Source of the DNA: Arcuatula senhousia
Lineage: Eukaryota > Mollusca > Bivalvia > Mytilida > Mytilidae
NCBI GenBank assembly: GCA_963971305.1
Contig: OZ020311.1
Coordinates: 2,480,001-2,544,000, forward strand
DNA: 64,000 nucleotides
Reading direction: 5' to 3'
The notes beneath the pieces are model-generated. The model was not told the origin of the DNA and ran no database searches. It worked only from the letters and a program-made list of their open reading frames with translations. Within the stretch, counting starts at the first letter, position 1; the number at the start of each line of letters is the position of its first letter. Shown here piece by piece: positions 1 to 13,200 of this stretch. A program made the position numbers and the translations under genes.

Positions 1-254
1 TATTGTGGTCTTCAATTTTCAATTGTTCTTCCCTATTGGCCAACCTTTTTTTAAAAAACAAAATGAGCATATATGTACATGTAAGAAAACTAAATATTGC
101 AAACGGGGAGAAAATGTATGATATTCTCAAAAGCAGCATTGTTAAAAGTAATGAAAAGAAGACTTTGTGTGCAGAAGGCTTTGCTCATTTTATTTAAACC
201 AACTCATACTTGAAAAAAAAACTTTAAATTATTTTGCAAACCAAAAAAGTAATA

Positions 255-656
255 CTATAGCCAGCCCACAAAAGGATACTCCCCACTTCATATTGGACTG
301 CCAAAAATATTCAAGTCCAATTATCTCCCTAAAGTGATATCTTTCTTTATGCACATCTACATGTGATGTACTTCTTTTGTGTAAAGTTTCATCAAAATCT
401 GTTGAGAGGTTTATAAGGTATTGTGCTTAAAAGGTCTCCCATCCAATACTGTATTTAAAAAGTCTAAGTCCAATTATCTCCCCTGAAAGATATCTGAGAG
501 TGAAGAAAATTCTTCATGCACATCTACATGTAATGCACTTCCTTCATGTAAAGTTTCATCAAAATCTGTTCAGCAGTTTAGAAGGAGTTGGGCTTACAAG
601 GTATGTGGACAGATGGACAGACACTGAGACAGGCTGATTCTTTTATCCCCCCAAAC
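255..656 (+). repeat. Pearl-like repeat, two core units
   Basis: Two tandem units of about 170 bp share 'AAGTCCAATTATCTCCC', 'TGCACATCTACATGT' and 'GTAAAGTTTCATCAAAATC', followed by a degraded GGACAGATGGACAGACA tail. The same family recurs at 54490-55003. It lies in the intron downstream of UNC80 exon 15. Confidence 0.7.
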
Positions 657-750
657 TTGTTTTTCTAAATTTTTGCTTTTTTAAGTCACTACAAAATTTT
701 ACTGATTCTGCTAAAATTAAAAAGATAAAACAGTTTGTCTATATTTTTAC

Positions 751-811
751 CTCTGCAGGTCGGAACATCCAAATGTAGCAGCATCATAAATAGCCAGCTT
801 TAACAGGGTGT
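751..811 (-). pseudogene. Partial duplicate of UNC80 exon 15
   Basis: On the minus strand it encodes TLLKLAIYDAATFGCSDLQ up to a donor AG|GTAAAA in the same phase as exon 15, with 16 of 20 residues the same as exon 15. The 5' part of the exon (RLAEIAH and the acceptor) is missing and replaced by unrelated sequence. It is either a decaying exon duplicate or the 3' part of an alternative exon with an unrecognised acceptor. Confidence 0.65.
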
Positions 812-879
812 TTCCAGGAGTAGCAGTATTGTGTATAAAAGTCATGAAATAAGTACCATGTGTAACACCAAGAGGACCC

Positions 880-1157
880 TTTGAGTGTGTGTGTGTGTGT
901 TGGTGTTTAACGCCCTGCAATGACGCACCTGGGCCATGTAGGGCAGTTAGTTTTAATGGTGGAGGAAATCAGAGTACACGGAGGAAACCACCGACCTGGG
1001 GCAGGTAACTGACAAACCCAATCACATACCGTTGGGGAAGTCCCTTTTTTGTTAAATACAAACGAGACTCAAACACCAGCTGAGAGGTGATCAGCTAGTG
1101 ATAAATAGTGTGGTATTTAAACCAGCGTCTAAGACCACTAGGCCACCCAGACCCTTG
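880..1157 (-). repeat. tRNA-derived SINE-like element
   Basis: Read on the minus strand, the element begins GGTCTGGGTGGCCTAGTGG, containing an A-box-like TGGCCTAGTGG. It carries a B-box-like GTTTGAGTC and ends in a GGTGTTAAACACCAACACAC-type tail with a TG/CA run. Related pieces occur at 22362-22420, 49290-49362, 57371-57430 and 59596-59660. Pol III boxes suggest tRNA ancestry; the parent tRNA is not determined. Confidence 0.5.
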
Positions 1158-1214
1158 AGGACCCTTTGAACAGAAACACCAACACATAAATTCATGTGAT
1201 AAGTCTAATCCTAC

Positions 1215-1294
1215 CTTTGCAAACCAGAACACCCAAGAGTTGCAGCATCATATGGAGCCAGCTTTAACAGGGTGTGAGCAATCTCAGCCAGTCT
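1215..1294 (-). CDS. UNC80: UNC80 exon 15 of window
   Basis: 80 nt, phase 0 to 2. The acceptor is ATGTTAACAG and the donor is AAG|GTAGGA. It encodes RLAEIAHTLLKLAPYDAATL then GCSGLQ, matching the conserved 'RLAEIAHSLLKLAPYD' block. The next exon would encode the 'YIMEMLP' region and lies beyond the left edge. Confidence 0.93.
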
Positions 1295-4200
1295 CTGTTA
1301 ACATAAAATAAAATAAATGTTCATAAGAAAATGAAGTTATTCAGATGTGGGCTATCTTAGCTAGTCTTTGTAAATGTAAAATATGATAAAAATAAATGTT
1401 CATGAGAAAATTAATTTTATCAGGGTGTGGGCAAGTCTCTAATCATACTGTATACTGTAAACCAACAAACTTTCGTGGCTACAAACTTTCACGGTTTCAT
1501 TATATAGGAAGTTTTCACGAAGACAAACATTCCCAGTTTTCGAGATTCGTTTAATGAATACAACTCCTCAATGACTTATTCATGACTACAAACTTTCACG
1601 GATGTAAAGTGCTCGCGAATCCTGCGAACGTTTGTCGCACGCAAAAGTTAATTGGTTTACAGTAGTTTTTACACAATGCTATTCAGTTCTGTTTAAATTG
1701 GCTTTTTACTTATAGCTAGAGTGCCATGTACAAGTCTAATGATAACCAATCATGTGTAAAAGGTTTAAAATTTTGCCACCACTTTGTTTTAATTTTTCTG
1801 TGAACATGGACCTAAACATTTATACATACATTATGAGACTTGAAGTCAAGTAGATCTGGAGGTCTGAATGTTGGATCTGCTATAATTCTCCTCAGCTCCT
1901 TAAGTCTGCTTTGACATGTAGCATAGAAGCCTGCGATAACATTCAGTAGGATATCTCTCGGTTTACGGAAATCATTCTTCATGTCCGTGTCGTCTAGGTC
2001 GTGGACGTAGGTCTTCTTTCTGCCTTCTTCCATGTGACGACTGAAAAAGTAAAAGTCTTTCAGCTATCTATGCAGTAAATATGCATACATAATACCAATA
2101 TCTCTTCTTCTTTAAAATGATACATGTTACAATTATTGTTTATTAGGTTTGGCACTTAAAGCAATATACTAGTGTCTAGTTTAGTTTGAATGTCTTAAAA
2201 TATTCTGAATTTTTTTTACCAGTCATAATGCTTTTTCAATAAATACAAACGGACGAAAAAATGCATTAAGCTACTTTTTGTAAGCAATTCTTTTTCATTC
2301 ATTTCTTATATATTTCATAATTTTGGTACATTTGTAATACTTGAGAAACAGACCTGAAATGAAATCAAACCATATGGGACCCCACTCTGATGCTACATAC
2401 AAAATATTACTAGGCTGAAATAGGTAGTTACTGAGAAATCTGTATTAAAAATATTTTCAACGTCAGCAGCCTGACATTCACCAATTTCATACCGTAGCTA
2501 GAAAGGTTTCGAGGGTTCGATTTTTCAAAATTTTCCTCTTTTTAATAGTGCTTAAACAAATTTTAGCTTGTTTTTACCTATATTTTTTCTATTTTTTTTC
2601 GTCCAAAGGGGGGGGGGGTCACACCCCCTATGTTCTATTTTTAGCCATGGCAGCCATGTTTTTCTACGAATCAAAAATATGAACAATAGAGTTGTAGCAT
2701 ATTAGCTATTAAACAAGTGTGCCAAGTTAAGATGCAGTTGGTCTTGTAACAGTGTCAGACAAGTTAATCTTTGAAATTCAGGGGGAAAAGTAATGAAACA
2801 AGAGGCTCCCAGGAGCCTGAATCGCTCACTTGGTCTTAATGCCATCCCTTTGAAGACTTTTGTATAGCTAAATGAGCTGAATGTTTAAGCAATAAAAAGC
2901 TTTTCCCTATCTGCCAGGGCTTTCAACAGATTTTGAAGTAGGTTGCAGGGCTCACACTACCGGGCGAAGTGGGCGAAGAAGTCGCCCTAGGGCCGCCGAC
3001 TTCGCCCTGACTCTCCATCAAAAGCAAAGTCAAGTCGCCCTACCATCTCGCGTAAGTCGCCTGAGCAATCCTCTGTATTTTTCCTATTTCCTATGTTAAA
3101 TTTGCCACTTTCACAGATTCCTTGATTACCTTAATGTTTATCTAAGGGATTAGCTTGGATAATTAACAAAGTTGGTCATAAACTTGTCAAAATTAGCCCC
3201 CAAGCTGTGCCAGTACAAGGTGTGAAAATCGGAACTTCAAAGGATTTTGCCGTCGGCAATCAATTTTCTGTTAACTACTTAATCCCATTGAAAATCCCTG
3301 TGGAAATTATTAGATATTGTGCTATTCTATCAATTTAGATTATGACTATTATAATTTTGGAAAAGACTGTTTATTTAAAGAACCACACCAAGATCAAATA
3401 AATATTTTACTAAAAATTTTATAAAACAGATTTCTATTTTTTAAATCGAATTTAAAAAACCCGACGAAAAAGAAACTTGTAATAGCGGAGATATCGGCTC
3501 AGGTGATTTTTGCAGGTATTCTTTACCTGTGCTAAATTTATCGATCGTTTGTTTCCGGAGCTCTCCGCTGTAATACGTCACATTGTGAACAGATAACTAA
3601 TAAACTTCCTGTTTACATTGTAAAAGTCGACACGTAAATAACAAAAAGCAAGAAATATAGCTGATTACAATGCCAAGAGAAAGAAAAAATGAACTGAGAT
3701 CGATATTTTTGTTAATTTGTGAATGAATGAGTAAAGTTTAAAATTATCTCCCTTTAAATAAATATTTTATTGTAAATTTGAGACATACAACCATTTTTAC
3801 CCACATTTTTCATCAAATTTATTCTTGAAATGTAAAACAAGTTTATATTATGTTTGTTTAATTTTGCATTCCAAAAAAAATGTTTATTTTTGAAACTTTT
3901 CTTTTAAAACCACACTTCGTTATTTAGATGATTCATCCATAAACCATTGAGAAAAAATTAAGGATTGTAGGGATTGAATTTTTCTACATACATCTTGGGA
4001 CATGATGTGCACAGCAGGTTTTCATGATGAATTAGTCCAGCATTATTACCATACAAAACCCAATCAATACAGGAGCATTCAGTTCACTTCTTATTAGTCC
4101 CTCATAAGTAAATAATACATTTTGTTTAAACATCTTAAATAGAAACCTGTCAGAAAACAAGACAAATATTGAATATAAACCTCGTGACTCTCTGTGCTTA

Positions 4201-7200
4201 TGCAAGAAATATCAGTTACAAATGATAAAACCACAAGTTTTCTTAAAATGAACAAGAGAATATATAGTGTATAACAAAATGCTATATATACAGGACTGAA
4301 ACCGAGTTACAGCCAGGAATTGCGGACGTTGGAGGTCCGGGAAACTCCGAGTTACCCGGAAACTGACGATTTTTTTCCGGGATTAACCTCGGAAAAATCG
4401 CGGAAGATCCGAGAAAAAACTCCGATTATTCACAAAAACCTCGGAGTTTTCCGGTCCGCGGAGTTTGGCCACCAAAATTATCGGAGGTTTTTTTTCCGTG
4501 GAAAAGAAACCGTCGACCAATAACTAAATATTAACAATCGTGTTTCCGTGACTATGTCGGCATTTTGTTGTATATTCTTGTATGGCAAATTGGGATATCC
4601 GCAAATTTGTTATTTTCCCGTTGTTTCGTTATGATTCTTTGTTAAACCTAAAGGACATTTAAGCACTTGACATATGCTGAGAAAATCATATCGATTTATT
4701 TATTTAATTATTGTCTCAGACATACGTTATGAACTGTTTCTTTCTAAAAATTCTGAAAAAAAATCGTATTTACAACAAGGTCATAGTGCATAGCATGGCA
4801 TGACAATCAACTGCATGAATACGACAGAAAACGTTCAAGGGAGCGGAAGGTCGTCAGACCAGACCGACACCTCACTGACACGGAGTTAATTTTGGACTGC
4901 ACACTGGATAAAAGCGGGAGATTAAAAGAGACATTGAAATGATTTTGAAAATAGAGGGTACTAGAATAGAACAAAAATACATACCCGACTATACTGATAA
5001 CTTGATTTAAAATTATTGTTTGCAGCTCAGTTAATGGGCAAGTGCAGTACGGCAAAACCTTAATTACCAATGACTAACGTCTTCCTATATATAATTGACA
5101 CAAAGACTTGTAAACGGTGATTGAACAAAAAATCTCTATTCTGTAAGTCTTTAGCGGGATTATGCCCGAAATCCGAATAGTGGATTATACCGACATCAAA
5201 TTGTACGACTGTCCTCTGTCGTTTAATTATTACACCTATTCAGGTTTCTCTCCGCTGCTTAATTTGACGGCTTCCTTTTTCGAATATTTTTTGTAACTTG
5301 TCTTAAAAGTTACTGTTGGCCAAGTATACTTTTCCATTGTCTTTCATTATAATATGCATGCTGTAAATGACGCGAAGGAATCAAATGTTTGTTCGCTAGA
5401 AGGACTGGGTTGACTCGAGCCTTATTTACGACGGACCTTTTTAAATTTACAACTATTGACTTGCATATACGTATGGAATAATACTATATATATAATATTG
5501 AAAAAAATAGTTAACACGAACGAACAGCACGATGAAACAAAAACAAAAAAACACAAACAAAATTAACCGAAGAAAAATCAACTCTTAACGAGAGTGATCT
5601 CGGTAAAGCAGTTCTCGCTTGCTATAGCAAATCTGTCGAGCTGCAATTCTCAATCCAGTGTTTCAAATCCGGTAGATGAAGACAAACAAAACCCTAAGAC
5701 AAACTTCGGGTTAAAGCTCAGCCCACAAGGCGGATAGTCAAAGACATACCATATACTGATAGCTAAATAGCCAAATAGGGTTGTCCTCGTTAGCGGGGTA
5801 TCTATAACAGGAAAGCTTTGCCTCTGACCTGTGAGGAGAGAGAAATAAACCACCATTAAGAAGTGCGACAAATAGGCTATATTTTCATCCCAATAAACTC
5901 TCATCTTTACCGCTGGTATATGGTGTTGCCACGCCAAATTAATTCCTAGTTTGTCCGATTTGGGGTTCGATTAGCCGCTTGGTAGTTTTTTACCGCCCCG
6001 TCTTCCATGCCTCTCGCGTCTAAACCCTGTTACGTTAACAATGTCTTTTTAACACTACTGTTTTAATTTGTTTTTTCCCACGAAAATGTAACTTAAAATG
6101 TAACATTTTTACTTAAAATATGTAACTTTAAAATGCGTAAAATCGGTGTGCTTTTCATAAATCATGTAAGAAGTACATGTATGTAAATAAAGGTACAATT
6201 TCTTTTTTTTTCAAGATCTTTATATAGTGTTCTGGTTCTCTCGTCCGCCTGTTCCACCAGGGGGTACCTACAGGTAGAAGTTTCTTTACCATGAAGGAAT
6301 TATGGTATTATCGTGAAAATTTATATACATATACACATCAGGATATGAGCAAACCAGAGATCATCATGCATTAGTACCCTTCTCACCAACATCATAGTTA
6401 TGGGGGTTATGTCTTTTGGATATGTTCATGTCTAAAATACATGTAAAATTTCTTGCTCTAATAAAGATCTGAATGCGCGCACTAAAACGCCAATTTTATA
6501 AACAGAAGCATATGAACAAATTCTCTCGCACACATCCCTTAGGCGAGCGGCGGAAAGGGTCTTGAAAAAAATTTAAATTACCCGAAAACCTCATGGGATA
6601 TTTTTAACTATATTGATAGTTTAATATTTCAGCTTTAATAATATCGATGTTTGCCATTTGGAATCTGGTCAGAACATGAAAAAATTAAAGGTCAAAGGTC
6701 ACTACCCAAAATCTAAAAGTTTGAGTCTGCAAACATTAAGGCAACTAAAATGTTACAAAATGTGGTTAAAAGTTAGAAAATAAAGACTAAATATTACTAA
6801 TATATATTAGTGAATATAAATCATTCACTTTTGGTCTCCTTGAAGAAATTTATTACGTCAATTTTTCTATTTTTAGAAAAGGGTCAAATTGTTTCGATTT
6901 TTGTGTATAAAAGTTTGAATAACGAAAAAAAGAATTCACATTTTCACTCACTTTTTTCCTCTATTTGTAAAGCATTATCTTATCTTTCGTCTGTGACAAA
7001 AATAAATAGTTCAAATGTGTTCATTGACTCAAAAACACCACATTTGTGGATTATACCAGAATATTAAGTTTTCAATAAAACGTGTACTGAGTTACCATTA
7101 ACATGTTTAAAACGGAATAGGAATAAAAAACCAACAACAAAATCTTAAATCCAACTAGTTAAGTAGAGAACAATAACTTAGCACAGAAAAAAAGAAAGAA

Positions 7201-10200
7201 AATCATCGAAAAACTAACTAAAAAACACATAAGAGTTAAGTGGCGACTAGAGGTTTTAAAAACTTTTAAGTTTTATAACTTAATAACAAACCTTTGGCGA
7301 TATTTTGGACTTAATAGAGAGATAAGAGTTTTGGCTCTCAGAACATAGTAGTTTGACGCCTCTTAAATGTTCAGAACATTGTGCAATTTGAGCTCAAAGA
7401 TTAGACATTTTTAAGCGTGAAGTTCATAAGTTCAAAAGACGACCAAATCATTGTACAATGACGGCTCCAGCAGGTGGAGTGTTCCGGGAGCCCCTTAATG
7501 TCGCTAGTGACAAAATGTTAAAAAAATATCTTATAGATTTCAGGCTAACTGTCATGAACATCTTCAACAACAATGCTTTATGTAGAGCCCTCCCCCTTTT
7601 TTTCGAAAATTTCTTGATTTGCTCCTGGATGCTTACGTGCACAGTTTATACTTTTAGTTTCAAATAGATAGTCTAGTAACATAATTTCAAATATTTTCGC
7701 CAAAATATACGGCATTAATTTATTGTTTTTCTGCAATCGAATTTTTATTCAGTTCAACATATCAAACGCACCTCAAAAGTCAAGTACACCTTTCAAAAAT
7801 TTTTAAAACTTTGCTTTTATCAAACATCGCAGGTTAAAAATAAAAGCTAAGACCAAATAATAAATTTCTTGTGTTCACACAAACCCAAAACTAGCACATA
7901 TTCTTCATAATTACACAAAAAAAATGAAAATTCTTACAATTACTAATCAATCAGATTATAGTTAAAATGTAAATACGGGACACTCCGACAGTTTTCCGAG
8001 TCATCTGCAGTCACTTTTCTCAAAATCTTACATATTCAATTAAGTATAACTTTATTATCATTCGTCAGAAGTATGCAGTTTTAACTAAAAAGTAGCCTTA
8101 CAACATTTTCTTGATCTAAGTATACAATTTGTTTTATTTTAATTACAATTAATGTTGCAAAAGTTAAAATTAACGTTTATTTATGCTACTTTTATTCGTG
8201 ATTTTTAATTCGATAAAAGTTGTAGAAAACTGTTATTGTTTTTGAAAATTTCAATTGCAAACAAAGAATTGAGCAAAATATTTCATGATGTGATTTACAA
8301 TTTTTTTTCGTGTGTGTTATTTAGGTAAAAAAAATTATTTCAAAAATCAAGCCGTTAAAGATTTTCATAGGGTACATGTACAAAACAACATTTTTTGATA
8401 TCTTCTGACCATATTCGACTTGTCAAACATATATATCCATAAAATAGAATAATAAACCTTTTATTTGAGTTCAAAAAATCTCATGAGGTTTTTGGGTAAT
8501 TTAAACTTTTTAATTAGACGACTTTTTTGATATCCGCCGCTCGCCTACCTTTTCTTTCATGCATTTTGCGACGAACTACGAATAGATTTGATGTGAACGA
8601 AGCAGGTCCCAGGACTAGCTATAGGTCGTTAAATACTAACAGGCTCGGTCACCCAAAATGTGGATTTTTTTAAGTGCCGTTATAATACACATACATGGTC
8701 TTTATTCTGCGAGTTTGTCTATCATCAGTCCTTCATTGGCTGTTACTGGTAATAAATTATATATAAAATTGTAAATGAGACTTCGAAGGCCTAAGACGTA
8801 TTCATCAAATTCTGTTATATCTGAAAATATTAAATTTTCCTGAGATATGAATGTTACTGTTGAAGAAAAGAAATTTTCCAAAATTAGTCATCAGTGAAAA
8901 ATCACAGTCAACTCCGATTTATAATCAAAGAGTTTACCCTTAAACAATTACACCATGCATGTTTCAACAGAGAATCCGAACGCATACCTCAGTATACAAA
9001 ATAATCTCTTTAGCTTGACTATCTGATTCTCATACATAGACCTGATATGCCTAGGCATCAGTTTAAATAACTACAAATGTATATAAAATCAGAAAATATG
9101 AACAGACACACACACACAAAAACCATTTCATATATACACCTGGGACATTTTCGAATTTCGTTTATCGCACCTGTATATTAAGAACCGATCTCACATTGTT
9201 TATTGTATAAATATTGATGATTGAATTCTACAATAAACAAAATAAACTTAGGACATGATTGTTAACTTATTGATACTGAACTGCCACTAAATTTTACGAT
9301 GTAGAATATAGTTTTTCACGGCGTCGAGAGAAAAAGGGAATAAAAAATATATATAGAAAATTCAGAGCGACATTTCTTAGATACAAATGAAAGAAAAACA
9401 ACACAAAAATCAACTAAAAGCATCAACATCGGGAACTTTAAAAGTCGTAACAAGAGTAACCAATGTGACCCGGAAGGATATAAAGCATTTACTTTTGTTG
9501 CTGCTCATCCTTCGCGTTGCTTACGGTAAATATGGTGTGTCAAATTTGGTAAGTAGACAAGGGACTACGATTAGACTGCTGCCTACCATACCCACATTTT
9601 GTGTTTTTTTTTTGACAACTACATACACGTACAATTTTTAAACTTCCCCAGTTTGTCAGTGTTAATGATAACAGTTGTGATATATAATATCTATGAGCCC
9701 ACATGAAGCCTTCCATAAAATTACTTTAAGTGTATTTAAGTTCACGATTTTTCAGATATAAGTTTATTTTGATTTTTATTATCACCAGAATAGGCACTAT
9801 GGACAACATAACACTGCATGTATTCGCAATAATTATGCCAAGCGTGGTGCTAAAAAAAGGGGGGTAGCTTTCATTAGAAAGAAGACATATAATTCACTTT
9901 TTTGAGGTTATATGCAACACTGATGATACCGGTATTCCACATCTCAATACCGTACATGGAAAGACGATACGCTGCATACAATGAAAGGTGCACTTGTCAC
10001 AAATGTAATGTATACCAACTTCTCATCATGCTTTTCCGTGGGTTTCACTTCTCCGTGATATTTCAATTCACAAGCAAAGTTCCTGAACAACTGTCCATGC
10101 GCTGGTAATTTTTTAGGATATGAACGATAAAAATACACCAAGAATGAGTGAAACAGAATCGGCAACATGGAAATCTGTATTTCAATAATAAAAATATTCA

Positions 10201-13200
10201 TTAACGTGTAATTTAAAACTTTTGTTAAAATTGTGTAGTACCGTCTTTCTAAAAAAAATTTTTTGAAAATTCACAACTAAATATAATCCATCCTTAAACT
10301 TTCTGGAATGTACAGTCTGAAAGGCGGATTTAGAACGGGTGCGCGCCCTCCCGTTTGAAAATTTCAGGATACGCCATAGTCTTAGAGTATTTGAGAGTAT
10401 TTTCTAAAATGATTAATAAAATTCTATTTTTGTTTGCTTATTTTTCTCTTTCAATTTGTCCTGTGATTGTTTCTATTATTCGGGCATCTAATTTATTTTT
10501 GCCACCAGTAAAATGGCAATCTCCTTTCGAGTAAAAAAAAAATGTATGTGTGATTCGAAAATCCGTATCTGATCATGCAGAGCTAATGTTTATTATTTAT
10601 ATCAAAGTAAAAACATTAAGCGCCGAGAATGTATCTGTGAATGTTTTCTTCGTATCAATTGTTATAAGATACAAAAAAAAAATAACTTCCCACGACCCTT
10701 CCTGAACATGAATTTAGTTAAAATTTAATATAACAATTCAAATTTGGATTTTCACTGAACATTTATAACATCATATTGCCTGTAAATTACAGAGTATCTG
10801 CATGTTATTATACATGGACTATGTCACACAATGATTTTTGCATTATGAATAGATGTCCTTTGTCAGGGGGGGGGTGGTATATGAATATTGTACGAGCCTC
10901 ACACCTCGGTACCTTTAAATATTTAGAGTACACACGGATCCCCTCTTGTGATGATGCTAACTGTACGAGTATGCATCACAGGATCTGGATGAAGAATCAT
11001 ATAAACTCCAAACCCAGATATGTTGCTACGCTATAGGGTCCTTCGATTTTTTTTTACATCATGCATTTGAAACGTTTACTTTAGAGTGTGTACAGACAGT
11101 GGCTCCCCGTTATTCATAATTCCCGATAAGTACTAACCTTACCACAAAAAAACATATCATTAAATAAACTGAGCTACTATTTGTTAAAACCGTTGAGAGC
11201 TTTTGTGTATTTGATTTGCAGCTAAACTTCTTCCGGCCAGCACACAATTCACACAGGTAGAAAATCAATACACCTGGCCGCCGTTTGCTTTGGGGTACAA
11301 TTAGGGATGACTCCATCAGAGCGTGATGTGTTGTTTATTGAATTGGTGATGTATCGTGTAGCAGTTTAACTTTTGTTAATTAGAATATTAGTATTTAAAC
11401 CAGATATTTTTTATTTTGAAATACTGAGGATTTTATTTCTTTTTAAATTAAAAACCCGGCCGAAAGTTAATTATTTCATCGATACTGACTTATTAATTAT
11501 TGTTTTAATGTACGTGTAAAAAAATAATATTATCAATATAAGACAAGTAATCGAACTTAGAGAAAATAAAACTAATAAGGTCGAGACAATGGGCGAACTC
11601 GATTTGCGCCAAAAGCGAATCTAACTGCGCCACAATCAAATTGCACCAGTACGCTAATTGCGCCACTTTCTAAACAAATTTAACTGAATTTGTTATTTTA
11701 ACTTTATATACTGTCTGACTAGCTCATTCTGTCATTTGTAATATATGTTATTTTGTTGTATGTCCCCATGTTACACTTGTATGTGTCGGAGTGTTTCAAT
11801 CAAATCTTGGGACGTACGTAGTAGATGGGGCATATATACAAAGTTATATACGATACAACCGTAACTTGTTGAAACCTGTACGTCGGAGGTCCAAAGCGAA
11901 TAGTCAATAGCTTTGGACACTAGCATTCCATGACACATGCCTTCTGTGGACTTTGAATCGATGCATATCTTACATTTTTATATATTGAAACCAATAAAAG
12001 GGAAATTCCTGTAAATGTAATTGTTTTTTTTAGCCAGTTCATCCCCAACCTACCAAAAAATTGTGTTATTAGGCGTGGCATACTAAAAGTCCAGATCTTG
12101 CATATAAACTATTTGTCCACACAAACTTATATAATAGGCGTTTTTGCGTTTTTGGCAACTTTGCATAGGCGGATCCTGGGGGGCCCAGGGCCCCCCTTTT
12201 GGCGGAAAAATTTGGTTGAATATATAGGAAATCATTGAAGCGTGACCAAAGCGGGCCCCCTCATAGGCCAGTCAGTGGGCCCCCTCTTTTCAGAATCTCT
12301 GGATCCGCCTCTGCTTTGGCCCATATTTTCTCTAAACGCAAGTCTGATTGAAAAATGTATGCAGGGATTTTTACAAAGCTTCCAACGATCAGATTCTAAA
12401 ATGGTAGGTGCACGTATACAATATACAACAAAGATTGCGTAAAGGTTCTTGTGAATGAATAAGTAACAAACAAGTGATAGGTACCTAGATGTGTAACGCA
12501 TAGACACACAGACGCCATATTACAATATACTCCTCCCCTTTTTTAAGCGGAGGTTTTTTAATAGCTGCATCATAGACCTGTATATTAAATAGATTTGCAA
12601 CTTGTTAATTGTCCAGTATATGTGTGAAAATATCACTGGTTGATAAATGAGAGTTGGTTTATTTTTTGAACTACTTCAATGCCTTTCTATGGAATTAATC
12701 AAAATAAATTGCATTAAACAGAGAAAAGATTAAGGAATATCTGTGTGAAAAATTTATTTTTTTTGGTTGAGAATTAAAGATTTTGTGACAATTTAAAGTG
12801 AAAACTTTACGAAAATTTTGTAAAATATTTTATTTTCATAAAAACTAGGGTAGTATAGGCTCTTTTGAAACTCCTCTAAAGTGCCAAATGTTATAGAAGT
12901 TATTTTAACACAAGTAAAATCTTAAAACATTTAAGGATGGCTGTAAAAAAGAATCATGTAAAAATCTTAAATGGTTTTTGAGATATTACAGTATAAAGTT
13001 GTACTTTTCAAATTGTTTATTTTGTATGAAATCTCGTTTATTGGCATGAGATATTGTGAGATTTCACCAATTTGCAAATCTATTTAATATACAGGTCTAT
13101 GGCTGCATGGATCCACAATCACTGGTTTATGGAAGAGAAAAAAAAACGAACAACAGGCTGGGCAGGCCAGTGCAATTTCATCTGCAACAAAAAGTTTCAA

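Noticed and set aside
10776..11036. 86-residue plus-strand ORF
   Set aside because: No similarity, splice context or repeat logic; compatible with chance in a long intron.
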